A DNA stretch of 64,000 nucleotides from Psychrobacter sp. JCM 18901. GTDB taxonomy: Bacteria; Pseudomonadota; Gammaproteobacteria; Pseudomonadales; Moraxellaceae. The DNA is taken from NCBI RefSeq assembly GCF_000586435.1, contig NZ_BAWH01000010.1, forward strand, positions 1 to 64,000, given 5' to 3'. Each line of letters starts with the position of its first letter. The first letter of the stretch is position 1. Shown piece after piece: positions 1-11,698 of this stretch. Under the pieces are notes generated by a model. The model did not search any database, was not told the origin of the DNA, and worked only from the letters and a program-made list of their open reading frames with translations. The position numbers were made by a program, and so were the translations under genes.

Positions 1-780
1 GGCAATAGTAGAACAACCACAGAGGTAATGCTAGAAATCACTAACGTCAGCACCATGCCGACAAACACAGAGTGTTTGCAGTGTTTAAAGAGTATGGTAA
101 GCGGCTTGCCTGAGTTTTTGCCGGCATTTAATTTTGTAAGTGCCAGAAAAAAAGGGTGTTTCTCCGATGAATCGCCAAAATAAGAGTGGTAAGAAACTAA
201 GAGCCGCCGCTACTAAAAATGGTAAACGCCAACCATAATCAGTTAGCTCAGTCGTCGTCATAAAGCTAGATAACCACATAAAAAAAGGCATTTGAAAACA
301 GCACACCTACAAAGAAGCTAGCAGTCGCATAGCTACAGGCAACTGACAGATATTGTCTGGGCACATGCTCTGCTACAAATACCCAAGATAGCGGTACATA
401 AAGACCAAACGCCATACCCTGTATGATTCTTAACAATATAAATAAGGCAGGCGCAGCAGCCCCCCATTGTGCATAAGTGGGTAAAAATGCCATTGCTAGG
501 AGACTACATGCGGTAACTATTATACTTAGCAATAAAACTGGCTTTCTACCTTTTATATCACCATAACGACCGATGAGAACACCTCCGATTGGACGTGCTA
601 AATAACCGATAACAAAAAGCCCCATTCCTTGCAGTTTAGCAACTCTAGGGTCAGCATTAGCAGGAAAAATCGCCGCTGAAACAATATCTGAGATATACAA
701 GTAAATCAAAAAATCAAAAAAGATTACAGCGCTGATAAAGCTTACGAATATGACTGTATTTTTGTCTTTTTTTTAGACAT
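1..780 (-). CDS. MFS transporter (MHS-like), 3' end beyond window, frame broken
   Basis: Inner-membrane secondary transporter of the major facilitator superfamily. After repair the N-terminus reads MSKK(K)DKNTVIFVSF. It is followed by hydrophobic helices and the MFS signature between TM2 and TM3, GRYGDIKGRKPVLL, as in the metabolite:H+ symporter branch. Substrate cannot be told. Three homopolymers break the frame: 8 A/T at 767-774 (6 or 9 needed), 7 at 280-286 (6 needed) and 7 at 147-153 (6 needed). With these corrected the frame is open from the ATG at 780 to the window edge. Only about 260 residues are visible; the C-terminal half lies outside. The alternative that this is a decayed pseudogene is less likely, since only homopolymer lengths are wrong. 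Confidence 0.8.
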
Positions 781-1027
781 CAGGCGTATTGAGAACGAGT
801 CGGCATAATAGATCACATATCCACAGAGTAAAGTGGTCATTAAGACGATCATCGTTTGGATAACCGGCCATGGTAAAAACGCAAATCAAGATATATAAAA
901 GATGATTTGCCGAAACAATAAGTTGGGTGTTTAAAATAGAAGTTTTTGAATGGTACTTTGTTTACTTAATACAACTGAGTCGCAAAACTAAATGTTCTAG
1001 AACTGTCGAAATTAATAAGTTATGTAT

Positions 1028-2662
1028 CTACAACAGCCAGTCAATGGGCAACCAAGACATAATGGTTAGCCAAACATGGTCACCCATGTCTACTCGTGGC
1101 TCGGAGTCATAAACTACTTTTTCGCCTTTTTCCATGGTGTGCCATTGCAGGTTACCATTTTCTAGTAGCTTGACTTCATACGCTTGATTTAATAGATCGT
1201 CGCTCAAAGCACCATGCAGCTGCCTTGCTAGTTCATCATCATTAATGATTACACCCATTTCGGTATTGATATTGGCAGAGCGTGGGTCAACGTTGTATGA
1301 ACCGATAAAGACTTGATAATCATCTACTGCAAACGTTTTTGCGTGCAAACTGGTCGAAGATTGGCTACGGGCCCGCCACAGTTTGTTGTCACGTTTTTCT
1401 TCAGCAGCGGTCGATTTAAGCTCATATATTTTGACGCCTGAACGAAGCAGGCGAGGTCGCCACTGGCTATAACCAGAATGAACGGCAGTCACATCGGTCG
1501 CATCAAATGAGTTGGTTAATATCTTAATATCGACACCAGCTTCAGCCAGTTTAACCAACGTATCGACGCCATCTTTGGTCGGTACAAAATAAGACGAGAT
1601 GATTGTCAGTTTTTTGGTTGGGCTACCGAGTAACGTACGCAGTTGATGCACCAAGTTGGTCTCAGATGAGACGCTTTTGGACAGCTTGCCAACATCATCA
1701 CTCAAGAACTGCATGTCGGTCCAACGAAAGGGCACACGCTTATTAATCAAGTCACTATCAATCGTAGAGTCTTTGATCGCAGCTTTATAAACCGTCAAGC
1801 TGCTGCCTTCGTTGTTTTCTTCATCCAGGCCGAGTTTATCTAAGGCCTTTAAAAAATCAGGCGTAACGTCATTATCAAATTTCGCTAGGGTCTCGATATC
1901 GAATGATAAAGGCGATGACCAATAGTCATAAAAACTGTTATCAATATCTGCGACGACTTTACCAATCAGTAAGACATCCAAATCTGCAAACTGGCTGCTT
2001 TGGTCATTGCTAAGGTATTCGTTGCCGATATTACGCCCACCAATGATAGTAATCTGCTTATCAAAGGTCATGCTTTTATTGTGCATGCGGCGATTTATAC
2101 GCGGCAAACCAGTCACATAGTTCAACGTCGGAAACTTACGATGCATCAAAGGATTGATAATGCGCACCGCGATATTGGGATGACTGGCAAAGCGTAATAA
2201 ATGCTGATCGAACTTGGCACTGTTATTAAAATCATCTAACAATAAGCGCACGATTACGCCGCGTTCAGCTGCGTCCCATAAATCTTTTAACAGAAGCTGG
2301 CCAGCCTGATCGTTATGCCAAATATAGTATTGCGCATCAATATTGCGCGTGGCCATATCTGTCAAGATGCTACGTGCCGCAAAAGCATTCGCTCCGGTCA
2401 CGATTGGGTGATAGCCAGACAAGTCAGGATGAATATCGTTCTGTGCACTAATAGCAGAGACCAAGTCAGTGCTGCTAGTCTTAATCGTCTCACCTTGCGT
2501 CGTTTGCTCGTCTGAATATAGCTCATGTACACGTTCTGATAACGCTTGGCTTTCAGGCAGATGCGGCTGCTTGGGCAAGCTTTGGCATGCACTCAAGGCC
2601 AAGGTCAGCCCTAGTGTTAGACTCAATAATAAGTGGCTTGATTCTAGACTGAACAGTGACAT
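1028..2662 (-). CDS. Phospholipase D / cardiolipin synthase-like lipoprotein
   Basis: A 544-residue protein with an N-terminal lipoprotein signal (hydrophobic stretch ending LALSAC, lipobox Cys about residue 26) and two HKD catalytic motifs: HNKSMTFD followed by GGRNIGNEY near the middle, and HAKTFAVDD followed by GSYNVDPRS near the C-terminus. This two-HKD layout is that of phospholipase D enzymes. The periplasmic lipoprotein form resembles ClsC/YmdC-like cardiolipin synthases, which condense two phospholipids. The start is supported by an AAGG Shine-Dalgarno 9 nt upstream of the ATG at 2662. The frame is intact. It is transcribed away from metZ across a 420-bp divergent gap. Phosphodiester specificity is inferred from the family only. 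Confidence 0.88.
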   Translation of the reverse strand: MSLFSLESSHLLLSLTLGLTLALSACQSLPKQPHLPESQALSERVHELYSDEQTTQGETIKTSSTDLVSAISAQNDIHPDLSGYHPIVTGANAFAARSILTDMATRNIDAQYYIWHNDQAGQLLLKDLWDAAERGVIVRLLLDDFNNSAKFDQHLLRFASHPNIAVRIINPLMHRKFPTLNYVTGLPRINRRMHNKSMTFDKQITIIGGRNIGNEYLSNDQSSQFADLDVLLIGKVVADIDNSFYDYWSSPLSFDIETLAKFDNDVTPDFLKALDKLGLDEENNEGSSLTVYKAAIKDSTIDSDLINKRVPFRWTDMQFLSDDVGKLSKSVSSETNLVHQLRTLLGSPTKKLTIISSYFVPTKDGVDTLVKLAEAGVDIKILTNSFDATDVTAVHSGYSQWRPRLLRSGVKIYELKSTAAEEKRDNKLWRARSQSSTSLHAKTFAVDDYQVFIGSYNVDPRSANINTEMGVIINDDELARQLHGALSDDLLNQAYEVKLLENGNLQWHTMEKGEKVVYDSEPRVDMGDHVWLTIMSWLPIDWLL

Positions 2663-3082
2663 AACAAATTTACCTTAGTGAGCCTAAACATACTGATAAA
2701 CAACTTATTAAAGGGTTTGCGCAATTTTCAAACATGACAATGGTGACGGTTCTACCCTAATATCAATTAAGGCTGCGTCCAAATCGTCGCTAGCTTAACA
2801 GCTGTTGTGATATCTGCCTATTATAAATACGTTATTTTTGTTAGATTTAGCGCACGAAACCATTGTTTTTTTAAGTAGTGTTTAATTATATCTGTGGCAT
2901 ATTTTAAGCAGTAGAATTGATACATCTTTGGTATTCGAAAATAATATTTAGTGGCCATTTGAAACCAGCTGTGCGGAATAAGTCGACATGATATGATAAC
3001 GCTGATAAATTCGGTCGATAATCAGAAGAATAAGCAGTCATTTTATTTCAATTAAAATACCAACCAAAGTAACGGAAAGTTT
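2663..3082. other. 420-bp divergent intergenic region
   Basis: AT-rich gap between the divergent phospholipase lipoprotein and metZ. It should carry both promoters. I see no tRNA, riboswitch or clear operator. The only strong signal is the metZ Shine-Dalgarno (GGAAAG, 4 nt before its ATG). Confidence 0.5.
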
Positions 3083-4356
3083 ATGAGTCAGTCGCAAAAC
3101 CATGATGAGAGCAGTTTGAACAAGTTAGATCCAAACTGGCGCAACGATGCCTTAGATTTAGGGCTTGATTATGGCATGCAGACCATCGCAGTGCGGGCAG
3201 GTCAACACCGTACAGACGAAGGCGAGCATTCAGAGCCTATTTTTACCACCAGCTCTTACGTTTATCGTTCAGCCGCTGATGCCGCTGCTCATTTTGACGG
3301 TACAAAAACAGGCAATGTTTACTCTCGCCATACCAATCCAAGCGTACGTACTTTTGAGCGTCGCCTGGCTGCACTAGAAAACGGTGAACGTGCGGTTGCA
3401 ACGGCCTCTGGTATGGGTGCAATCCTAACCATGTGCTTGGCATACCTAAAAGCGGGCGACCATTTGCTAGCGGCCAACCAGTTATTCGGCTCATCTATCG
3501 GTCTGTTTAATAATTATATGGCCAAGTTTGGTGTTGAAGTCAGCTACGTTGATTGCTTCGACAATGAAGCATGGGCCAATGCCGTTCAACCAAATACCAA
3601 GGTGATTTATTGCGAAAGCCCAAGTAATCCATTGGCACAGATTTGCGATATCGGTTATCTGAGTCAGCTATGTAAGGCCAATGACATATTACTCGTCGTT
3701 GACAACTGCTTTGCGACACCAGCATTGCAGCGCCCGCTAGACTTGGGTGTGGATGTGGTCATTCACTCTGCAACTAAATATTTAGATGGTCAAGGTCGAG
3801 TACTTGGCGGTGCGCTAGTTGGTAGCGACAAGCTCATGCAAGAAGCCTTTACCGTGGTACGTTCAGGCGGTATTAGTATGAGCCATTTAACGCTTGGGTA
3901 TTTACCAAAGGGCTTGAGACACTCAAATTACGTATGCAAGCGCATTGCCAAAATGCCAATCAAGTGGCAGAATTTTTGGTCAATCATCCTAATGTCAGTA
4001 CCGTACACTTTTCAGGCTTGAGTGATCATCCTGCACACGAGCTTGCCACACGTCAGCATCATATGAAAGATGGCTATGGTGCTATCATGGGTTTTGAAGT
4101 CAAGGCATCTGATAGCCGTGATACCAAAGAAGCGGCGTGGCATGTGATTGATTCAACACAAATGGTCTCTATCACCAATAACTTGGGCGATGCCAAAACC
4201 ACGATTACTCATCCTGCAACCACCACGCATTTCCGTCTAACTGCTGAGGCTCGTGCCGAAGCTGGTGTCAAAGACGGTCTGATTCGTCTATCGGTAGGTC
4301 TAGAAGATGTGGAAGATATTATCAAAGACTTGGCACGTGGTTTAGACAGTTTGTAA
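3083..4356 (+). CDS. metZ: O-succinylhomoserine sulfhydrylase (frame broken)
   Basis: PLP enzyme of the Cys/Met-metabolism family that makes homocysteine from O-succinylhomoserine and sulfide in methionine synthesis. The Schiff-base lysine lies in SATKYLDGQGR (about residue 232), and YSRHTNPSVRTFE and ESPSNP are typical of the family. The N-terminal frame is lost near 3883: a CC where CCC is needed (the protein should read SMSPFNAWVFTKGLETLK). The second half, through DGLIRLSVGLEDVEDI, lies in the shifted frame. Repaired length is about 424 residues, normal for MetZ. Start ATG 3083 has GGAAAG just upstream. MetB/MetC-like enzymes are the main alternative, but the LDGQGR version of the lysine motif favours MetZ. 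Confidence 0.9.
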
Positions 4357-4467
4357 AGATAACGGTATAATCTGCATTAACGCATTGCATTAACTTTACG
4401 TTATTAATTATTCATTACTATACGCACTAGCATAAAATACAAACCATAAATAACAAAAGAGGCAACT

Positions 4468-4797
4468 ATGAACATTCAAGCATTGATGCAACAAGCACAA
4501 ACGATGCAAAAGAAAGTAGAAGCGAACGTTGAAAACGCTAAGAAAGAACTTGCTAACAAAGAAGTGCAAGCAGAAGCGGGCAGTGGACTAGTTAAAGTAA
4601 CGATGACTGGTCGTCATGTGGTTAAGCGTTTGACTATTGATCCAAGTCTGTTAGAAGATGAGCCAGATATGATCGAAGATCTTATCGCTGCTGCTATCAA
4701 TGATGCGGTTCGTCAAGCAGATGCACTATATGAAGAAACGATGGCTGGCGCGACCTCGGGCATGGGTCTGCCACCAGGTATGCAAGGCATGTTTTAA
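4468..4797 (+). CDS. ybaB: YbaB/EbfC nucleoid-associated protein
   Basis: A 109-residue small DNA-binding protein. It has the N-terminal [16 protein letters not shown] helix, a central [11 protein letters not shown] strand and the C-terminal glycine/methionine-rich tail ([12 protein letters not shown]) that mark YbaB/EbfC. Family members form dimers, bind DNA and are usually encoded next to recR and dnaX; recR follows here after a hairpin. Shine-Dalgarno AGAGG lies 7 nt before the ATG. Frame intact. Confidence 0.95.
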   Translation: MNIQALMQQAQTMQKKVEANVENAKKELANKEVQAEAGSGLVKVTMTGRHVVKRLTIDPSLLEDEPDMIEDLIAAAINDAVRQADALYEETMAGATSGMGLPPGMQGMF

Positions 4798-4822
4798 GCA
4801 TTAAATACTTCATACTGAAGAC

Positions 4823-4862
4823 AAAAATGGGGTTGTTATCGATACGATACGACCCCATTTTT
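4823..4862 (+). terminator. Hairpin terminator between ybaB and recR
   Basis: Inverted repeat AAAAATGGGGT and ACCCCATTTTT with extra G-U-tolerant pairs toward the loop, ending in a T run. It is placed 26 nt after the ybaB stop, so ybaB and recR may be partly uncoupled. Confidence 0.75.
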
Positions 4863-4914
4863 ATAGCTACGATTTATAAATTCAGTTAGATAAAGTCAAC
4901 TAAAGGAAGCTACT

Positions 4915-5517
4915 TTGCTTACAGCCAAATTTGATCAGCTGGTCAAACAGCTGCGTATATTGCCAGGCGTCGGTCAAAAAAGTGCCCAACGAATGGCGTT
5001 ACATCTGCTCAGTAAAAAACGCCCACAAGGCATGGCACTCGCCCAAGCACTAGATGAAGCCATGCGTGATATTGTTGAATGTCAACGTTGCCATAGCTTT
5101 AGTGATGAGGCTGTATGTCCGCTTTGCCAAGATGTTAGACGTGATGACAGTCTGCTATGCGTGGTCGAGACAGCAGCAGATGTAATGGCGATTGAACAGA
5201 CAGCTGGTTACCGTGGTCGTTATTTTGTGTTGGGTGGGCATCTATCGCCAATTGATGGTGTCAGCGCCGATGACTTAAATATTGATCAGCTCGTATGGCG
5301 AGTGAAGCAAGAACCTGTCGAAGAGCTGATACTGGCAACAGGTACGACTGTCGAAGGTCAGACTACGGCGCACTTTATTAGTGAGGCTGTCAGTCGCCAT
5401 GTCAATAAAGTGACGCGTTTAGCACAAGGCGTCCCGATGGGCGGCGAGCTTGAATATTTGGATAGTATGACGCTTGGTCAAGCCATGCAAAATCGTTCTT
5501 TTTTTATAATGTTTTGA
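4915..5517 (+). CDS. recR: Recombination protein RecR
   Basis: RecFOR pathway protein that loads RecA at gapped DNA. It shows the helix-hairpin-helix [14 protein letters not shown] (residues 17-30), a C4 zinc finger (CQRC then CPLC), and the Toprim region ending [19 protein letters not shown]. About 200 residues, the family's usual length. The start is a TTG at 4915, chosen because AAGGA lies 8 nt upstream and the alignment begins there. A 7-T run sits at the extreme 3' end; with six T the protein would stop five codons earlier (ending RSFL), so the last residues are uncertain. Confidence 0.95.
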   Translation: MLTAKFDQLVKQLRILPGVGQKSAQRMALHLLSKKRPQGMALAQALDEAMRDIVECQRCHSFSDEAVCPLCQDVRRDDSLLCVVETAADVMAIEQTAGYRGRYFVLGGHLSPIDGVSADDLNIDQLVWRVKQEPVEELILATGTTVEGQTTAHFISEAVSRHVNKVTRLAQGVPMGGELEYLDSMTLGQAMQNRSFFIMF

Positions 5518-5644
5518 TTGCTTCAAAGTCTTACCCAATTCATTTCTTGGAATTGCTATAATTACTTTATTATTGTTTATCTTTTAATTTTATTAAGGCG
5601 CGGTTTAGCGTTTTATTTTCTCCTATTAATGCAGGTATCTGCCC

Positions 5645-7000
5645 GTGTCCAATAACGTTTCAAACGCCTCAGCTCAATCAAATGCTTCTGATACCAATGA
5701 TGGCTTATTACAAGAAGCCGCTAATACTGAGCCAATGTCAGCAGCCACTTCATCTGAGTCAGCTGCTAATAATCCAGATGTTGAAGTATCTGATATTGAG
5801 GTGCTAGATATTGATGCACTGTTGGATATTGCCGATGACGTTGCTATTACTTGGGTACGTAAGCAAGGCGATTTAGATGAAGTTATTGATGCCTTAGCGA
5901 CTTGCGGACGCGTAGCCTTAGATACTGAGTTTATCAAGCGTGATACTTATTATCCGCGCTTGGCACTGGTGCAGTTGAATACTGGCGATCATGTTTATCT
6001 ACTGGATGCACCGCAGCTACAACTAACTGAGCTGTGGGAAGTGCTACGCAAAGTAGATGTGGCTATCTGGCACGCTTGCGGCGAAGATTTGGGCATTTTT
6101 TTATCTGTTGTCTGGTTGTCCGCCATTGACCAATATATTTGATACGCAAATAGCGTTGTCTTATCTAACGGGTCAATTGCAAATGGGGTATCAGCAGGCA
6201 CTGGCCGATCAGCTAGATATGCATATCGATAAAGAACATAGTCAGTCTGATTGGCTCCAGCGTCCGTTGACAGATGAGCAAGAGCAATATGCCATCGACG
6301 ATGTGCGTTATTTGCCAGCGCTATATCTCAGTATTGAACATGCGCTTAAGGCTCAAGGGTTGTATGATTATGTTTGGGCCGACTGTCAGCTCTATGCCAG
6401 TGATTTGTATGACACGCAGCACGTCGAAGATGAAGCGATGTATTTAACGATGGCAGATTACCGCTATAACTCACAGCAAATGGCGATACTCAAAGGTGTG
6501 GCTACGTGGCGAGAAGAGCTGGCTCGTGCGACCAATCAACCGCGTACCTTTGTGATAAAAAACAAGCAGTACGAGAGATTGTCACTGAAAAGCCAAACAG
6601 CATGCGAGAGCTGGCACATAAAACAACCATGCACCGTAGTATGCTGCGACTATATGGCGAAGAGCTGCTGAAAGTAATCAGAGATGCCAAAAGTCTACCG
6701 CCTACAGAGCATCCAGAATGTCTAGTGCCACCATATCGCTCAAAAAATAAAGTATTATCAAAAGCAGTGCAGCAAGCGATTGATGAGCATGCGCGCGAAA
6801 TCGGTATACCTGCCAGTGTATTGATGCGTAAAAAATGGCTAGGGCAATTGTATGAAGTGGTTGCTCTTGATAAAGATGTGAGCGAACTGCCACAAGGGCT
6901 AAAAGGTTGGCGTAACGACTGGGTTATTAAAACCTTAATTCCAGTCATCAAAAAGCATAAAATTGAACTGCAGCAGGGCATGGGTATTCGTGTTCAATAA
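5645..7000 (+). CDS. rnd: Ribonuclease D (frame broken twice)
   Basis: 3'-to-5' exoribonuclease of the DEDD class acting in tRNA 3' maturation. Exo I is LDTEFIKRDTYYPRL, Exo III is EQYAIDDVRYLPALY, and a C-terminal HRDC domain follows (NKVLSKAVQQAIDEHAREIGIPASVLMRK). The frame breaks at a 7-T run, 6096-6102 (six needed), and at a 6-A run, 6557-6562 (seven needed). Repaired length is about 451 residues, with an unusual acidic, Ser/Ala-rich N-terminal extension of about 75 residues before the nuclease domain. The GTG at 5645 is taken as start; an internal start after the extension cannot be excluded. Confidence 0.9.
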
Positions 7001-7050
7001 AACAGCGTTTAATAAGACTGAAAACTGACACTCAAGTATTCATACAGCTC

Positions 7051-7752
7051 TTAGCGTTTAAATCGTCCATGCTCTAAAAAGTATCGAGTCTGCTCGGCAA
7101 CCTCTGGGTTCACTAGCATGCCAGTATGTGAGACTGGCATGATGATATGATCAGCTGCTGCCTCTATCCTCGTCTCCTCTATATATACTGTCCCGTCATG
7201 TGCAAGCTGCTCGTTAAGGGGTGGCTTGTCAGATTTGCGCAGTTTGCGATTATGATATTGCAAAAACAGCTGACCTAGACCATAAGGTCGGTTGCCAGCG
7301 ATGACGCCTAGCGTCACATGTTTGGGCAATGGCGCGACTGTACCGTCCAGTGCGTCGACATACGAGCGACCTACGACAACAGGAGTCAATCGCCAGATAT
7401 AATCTGCACAAACACTTCCTATATGCGGTGTCCCTAGAGTCACACAACGTCCAATTTGCCATTTTGGATACTGAGCAACAAAATCACGAATGATCAAACC
7501 ACCCAAACTATGCCCGACCAAATCTATAGGATGATCTGGGTGATGGTTTGTTTCTAGCCAGCTATTTAGGCGCGCGCTATTGGTTTTGATACCATCACGC
7601 ATACTACGGTAGCCATACTGATGGGTATCAAATCCTGCTGCTTGCAGGCGCTTGGCTAATGGTCGCATGATCCATGGGGTTTGGTGTAGTCCATGTATTA
7701 GAATAACGCGAGTTTTTTGTTTAGGCGCTTTATGTTGCATAGCAGTGTCCAA
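7051..7752 (-). CDS. Alpha/beta hydrolase (lipase/acyltransferase-like)
   Basis: A 233-residue alpha/beta-fold hydrolase. The oxyanion strand is VILIHGLHQTPW, the nucleophile elbow is GHSLGG (Ser near residue 84), and the catalytic His is probably in PVSHTGML near the C-terminus. No signal peptide, so cytoplasmic or peripheral. The substrate is unknown; short esterase/PGAP1-like families share this pattern. It converges with rnd, 50 bp away, and lies downstream of gcvP beyond a strong terminator, so it is probably its own unit. The start may be 7752 or the in-frame ATG 12 nt later. Confidence 0.8.
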   Translation of the reverse strand: MDTAMQHKAPKQKTRVILIHGLHQTPWIMRPLAKRLQAAGFDTHQYGYRSMRDGIKTNSARLNSWLETNHHPDHPIDLVGHSLGGLIIRDFVAQYPKWQIGRCVTLGTPHIGSVCADYIWRLTPVVVGRSYVDALDGTVAPLPKHVTLGVIAGNRPYGLGQLFLQYHNRKLRKSDKPPLNEQLAHDGTVYIEETRIEAAADHIIMPVSHTGMLVNPEVAEQTRYFLEHGRFKR

Positions 7753-7880
7753 ATGATTGCTTCAGAAATTTAGGATGAATAGCTTATTATCAATATAAGC
7801 TTTTATTACATTGAGTTCTTATCGTTTATTTTATTGATAATATTACCTGCTAACGTAATAGATAAAAAGTCAGACAAATA

Positions 7881-7915
7881 AAAACCTCCAAGTCAGCTGC
7901 TGACTTGGAGGTTTT
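7881..7915 (-). terminator. Perfect bidirectional terminator after gcvP
   Basis: Arms CCTCCAAGTCAG and CTGACTTGGAGG around a 3-nt loop, flanked by an A run on the left and a T run on the right. It can therefore terminate in both directions. It lies 35 nt past the gcvP stop on the minus strand. Confidence 0.9.
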
Positions 7916-7949
7916 TTTTACTACAGAGAATAAATATCGAAAATAATAA

Positions 7950-10840
7950 TTACATATAGTTTTCGATACTTGGGCAAGAGCACATTAGGTTCTTATCACC
8001 ATACGCATCATCGACACGCGCGACACTTGGCCAGAACTTGTTTGCACGGATGTACGGCAGTGGGAATGCAGCAGTCTCACGGCTGTATGGATGCGTCCAC
8101 TCTTCGCTAGTAATCATAGCTGCCGTATGCGGTGCATTGACTAATGGGTTGTTTTCTAGCGTCCAGTTATCTTCACCAGCTTTGGCTTTCATAGCTTCAG
8201 CTTTGATAGACTTTAGCGCACTGATAAAGCGATCCAACTCTTCTTTTGACTCAGACTCTGTTGGCTCAATCATAAGCGTGCCAGCGACTGGGAAGCTCAT
8301 CGTTGGTGAATGGAAACCATAATCCATCAAGCGCTTAGCGATATCGCTTTCCGTGATGCCAGTTTCTTCTTTTAACGGACGAATATCGATGATACATTCG
8401 TGAGCCACGCGGCCGTTTTTGCCTGCATACAAGACAGGGTAGTGACCTTTTAGCTCAGCTGCCACGTAGTTGGCGTTTAGTAGTGCCAACTCCGTTGCTT
8501 TTAATAGACCATCACGGCCCATCATAGCAATGTACATCCATGAGATAGGTAAGATGCTCGCTGAACCATAAGGTGCTGCTGATACTGCTGAGCAGTCCTT
8601 TTGTGCATTGTGTACAGGCTCAAGGTATGATTGGCCATAAACGTTGCCAAATGCGCTTTCATACCGATAGGCCCATGCCTGGACCGCCGCCACCATGCGG
8701 AATGCAGAAGGTTTTGTGCAGGTTCATATGTAGTACATCAGCACCAACGTCTGCAGCTGCATCATGCCTACCTGAGCATTCATGTTCGCGCCGTCCATAT
8801 AGACCTGACCACCATGCTTGTGGGTCAAATCACAGATATGACGGATGCCTTCTTCGAATACACCGTGCGTCGATGGATAAGTGATCATTAGAGCACCTAG
8901 CGGTCGCTATATTCTTCACATTTGGCCGTTAGATCATCGATATCAACGTTGCCATTTTCATCAGTTTTGACCACGACTACTTGCATACCCATCATCATGC
9001 AGTAGCAGGGTTGGTACCGTGCGCCGACATAGGAATCAAGCAAACATCGCGATTGGTTTCGCCCAATGACTCATGATAACGGCGAATCGCTAACAGACCA
9101 GCATATTCACCAGAGGCGCCAGAGTTTGGCTGCATAGAGACATCATCAAAACCAGTAATGGCTTTTAATTGATCTTGCAAGCTATCGATCATCGCGATAT
9201 AGCCAGTGACTTGATCGCGCGGTGCAAAAGGATGCACGTTGCAAACTCAGGCCAAGTAATCGGTAGCATCTCACTGGTGGCGTTTAGCTTCATGGTACAG
9301 CTACCCAGTGAAATCATGCTGCGGTTCATCGCTAGATCTTTGTCTTCAAGCGACTTTAGGTAGCGTAGCATTTCATGCTCGGTGTGATGCGAGTTAAATA
9401 CTGGATGAGTCAAAATGTCATCCGTACGTAGGTGTGCGCTATCTAGAGAGACGCGCGCTGTTTCAGGTAGATCGTGTGACTTGTTGACGAATAGCTGAGT
9501 CAACGTGTTGAAATCTTGCTGATCGCTGGTTTCACTAAAGGCAACGCTTAATTTGGTGTCGCTTAGACGCCATAAGTTATAGCCAACGTTGTCTGCATTT
9601 TTAAAGATTTGAGTAGCAAGCTTCTCTGAACCACAATCAACGACGACTGTATCGAAGAATTGATCATGTACCACGCTCAAGCTGCTGTCATTAGATTCTG
9701 TGATAGCATCAGCAAACGCAGTGGCAAACGCATGAATACGAGTGGCAATACGCTTCACGCCGCCTGGACCATGGTATACCGCGTACATACCAGCGAGGTT
9801 AGCTAGTAATACTTGTGAGGTGCAGATGTTTGAGTTGGCTTTTTCGCGGCGGATATGCTGCTCACGCGTTTGTAGAGCCATACGTAATGCAGTATTGCCT
9901 TGTGCATCTTTTGATACGCCAATGATACGACCAGGTGCTGAACGCTTGGCTTTATCAGAAAACGCAAAATAAGCGGCATGCGGACCACCAAAGCCCATTG
10001 GTATACCAAAGCGCTGCGTACTACCTAGCGCTACGTCAGCACCCATATCGGCTGGTGATTTCAATAACACCAAGCTCATGATGTCACTGACAACACTGAC
10101 GTAAGTTTTGTTTTCTTTTACGGCCGCGATGACGTCTGTTAAGTCTTTAACGTCACCTTCAGCACCGACATACTGGAATAGTGCACCAAAATAATCGCCT
10201 GATTTAGCCGTTTCAAAATCACCAACGACCACTTCCCAACCGAAGTATTTCGCACGAGTATTAATAACATCTAGCGTCTGTGGATAGACGCGCTCATCGA
10301 CGAAATACTGTGTTGATTTACTTTTGCTCACACGCTTTGACATTGCCATCGCTTCTGCCGCTGCTGTTGCTTCATCAAGCAATGATGCACCAGCTAATTC
10401 AAGACCAGTCAAATCGATACATACTTGTTGGAAGTTCAGCAGTGCTTCTAGACGACCTTGAGCGATTTCCGCTTGGTAAGGCGTGTAAGCGGTATACCAG
10501 CCTGGATTTTCAAGGACGTTGCGCTGAATGACGGCAGGCATACGAACAGGAGAGTAGCCTTGACCGATATAGCTCTTATTGACGGTGATGTCATCTGCAT
10601 CGTGCGTAGTTTGGCAAGTGCCGCATGCTCACTCATCGCTACTGGCAAATCCAGCTCTTTGTGTAAACGTACCGGCTCAGGCACAGTGTCATTGATAAAG
10701 CTTTGCATATCTTTATAACCAACAGCGCTGAGTAGGTCAGCTTGCTTGGTCTCGTTCGAACCTAAGTGGCGATAGACAAATTCAGCTTCGTTGAACAATC
10801 CTTGAAAGGTATCAAACGATGGGTTTTGAGAGATAGTCAT
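7950..10840 (-). CDS. gcvP: Glycine dehydrogenase (decarboxylating), P protein (frame broken repeatedly)
   Basis: P protein of the glycine cleavage system: PLP-dependent decarboxylation of glycine, passing the aminomethyl group to the lipoyl arm of GcvH. Visible landmarks are [17 protein letters not shown] at the N-terminus, [43 protein letters not shown], and the Schiff-base lysine region [18 protein letters not shown]. Seven one-base losses break it, near 10597, 9239, 8999, 8900, 8760, 8670 and 8646, mostly one base missing from a doublet or triplet. Restoring all gives about 965 residues, exactly GcvP-sized. Start ATG 10840 has AAGGA. The density of lesions is the highest in the window. 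Confidence 0.93.
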
Positions 10841-10925
10841 GACAATCCTTGGTTAAGGGAGTAATAAACAAAATAGCAATTAAGAAAACATTGTGAGCAG
10901 TTAAGGAAACACTGTGAGCGGTACG

Positions 10926-11698
10926 TTATACGTAATGCACAAACTGTTTTTGATCAAAGCGGAACTGGGTGTTGTAAACGCCATTGTCAGCACGCTCACC
11001 TGCGCCAATCATCATAATGATATGATGGTCGTCGCTAAGATTGAGCAACGCTTTCATGGCAGGCTCATCAAAGCCGCCCATAGGACAGCTATCAAAACCA
11101 TGAGCACGTAGTGCCAACATTAGGTTTTCGGCGGCAAGCGCGGTGTTATTGGTTGCCCAGTTTTTGGTGTCTTCAAAGGTATAATAAGGCGATTTGATTG
11201 GGCCTTTTACGCGTCTGACCACTTGCGTTGCGCCCCATTTTGCAGCCGAAACCACGTTGGCTGGGCCGCGCAAAAAGTCCATCGTAACGACTTTGTTATA
11301 GTAGTCTTTCACTTTTTTTTAGGAACTGGCTGATCAGGGTATTCGCGCAATATTTGCTGAGCATGCTCATGCCAGATGTCGGTACGAGCAACGATAGCGA
11401 TTAAGCGCGCCGATGTTTTTGCCGCGTTTTGGTTCATACAGTTTTTGATGGCGCGTTTGCGATTGTCAGCATCATCGATAACATAAAACTCCCACGGCTG
11501 TAAGTTGCTAGAGTTTGGTGCTAGCATGGCCAAACGCAGACAGTCTGCCAGTACGTCGTCAGGGATGGGCGTGTCAGTAAAACGGCGCACGGAACGGCGT
11601 GATTCTACGATATCGCGAAAGGCTTGTAGCTGCGGTGTATGGTTTGGTGTGGCAATGGGGTCTTTATTATCGGTGTTGGCATTCATATTAGGATCCAT
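10926..11698 (-). CDS. Nitroreductase-family FMN oxidoreductase (frame broken)
   Basis: Nitroreductase fold: FMN phosphate-binding SRRSVRRFTDTPIPDD near the N-terminus, LAPNSSNLQPWEFYVI, and the C-terminal GFDSCPMGGFD loop. Such enzymes reduce nitro or quinone compounds or act in cofactor metabolism; the substrate is unknown. An 8-T run at 11313-11320 (six or nine expected) splits the frame between PVPKK and VKDYYNKVVTM. It lies between gcvH and gcvP on the same strand, so it may be co-transcribed with the glycine-cleavage genes. The start is uncertain: ATGs at 11698 or 11686 fit the family, and a TTG at 11770 would add 24 atypical residues. Confidence 0.82.

Noticed and set aside
927..1112. 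Small plus-strand ORF beside the phospholipase gene
   Set aside because: Overlaps the 3' end of the convincing lipoprotein gene on the other strand and has no ribosome site or recognisable features.
7950..10840. gcvP as a true decaying pseudogene
   Set aside because: All seven lesions are single-base losses that restore a full 965-residue protein, there are no large deletions, and the riboswitch and neighbouring gcv genes are kept.
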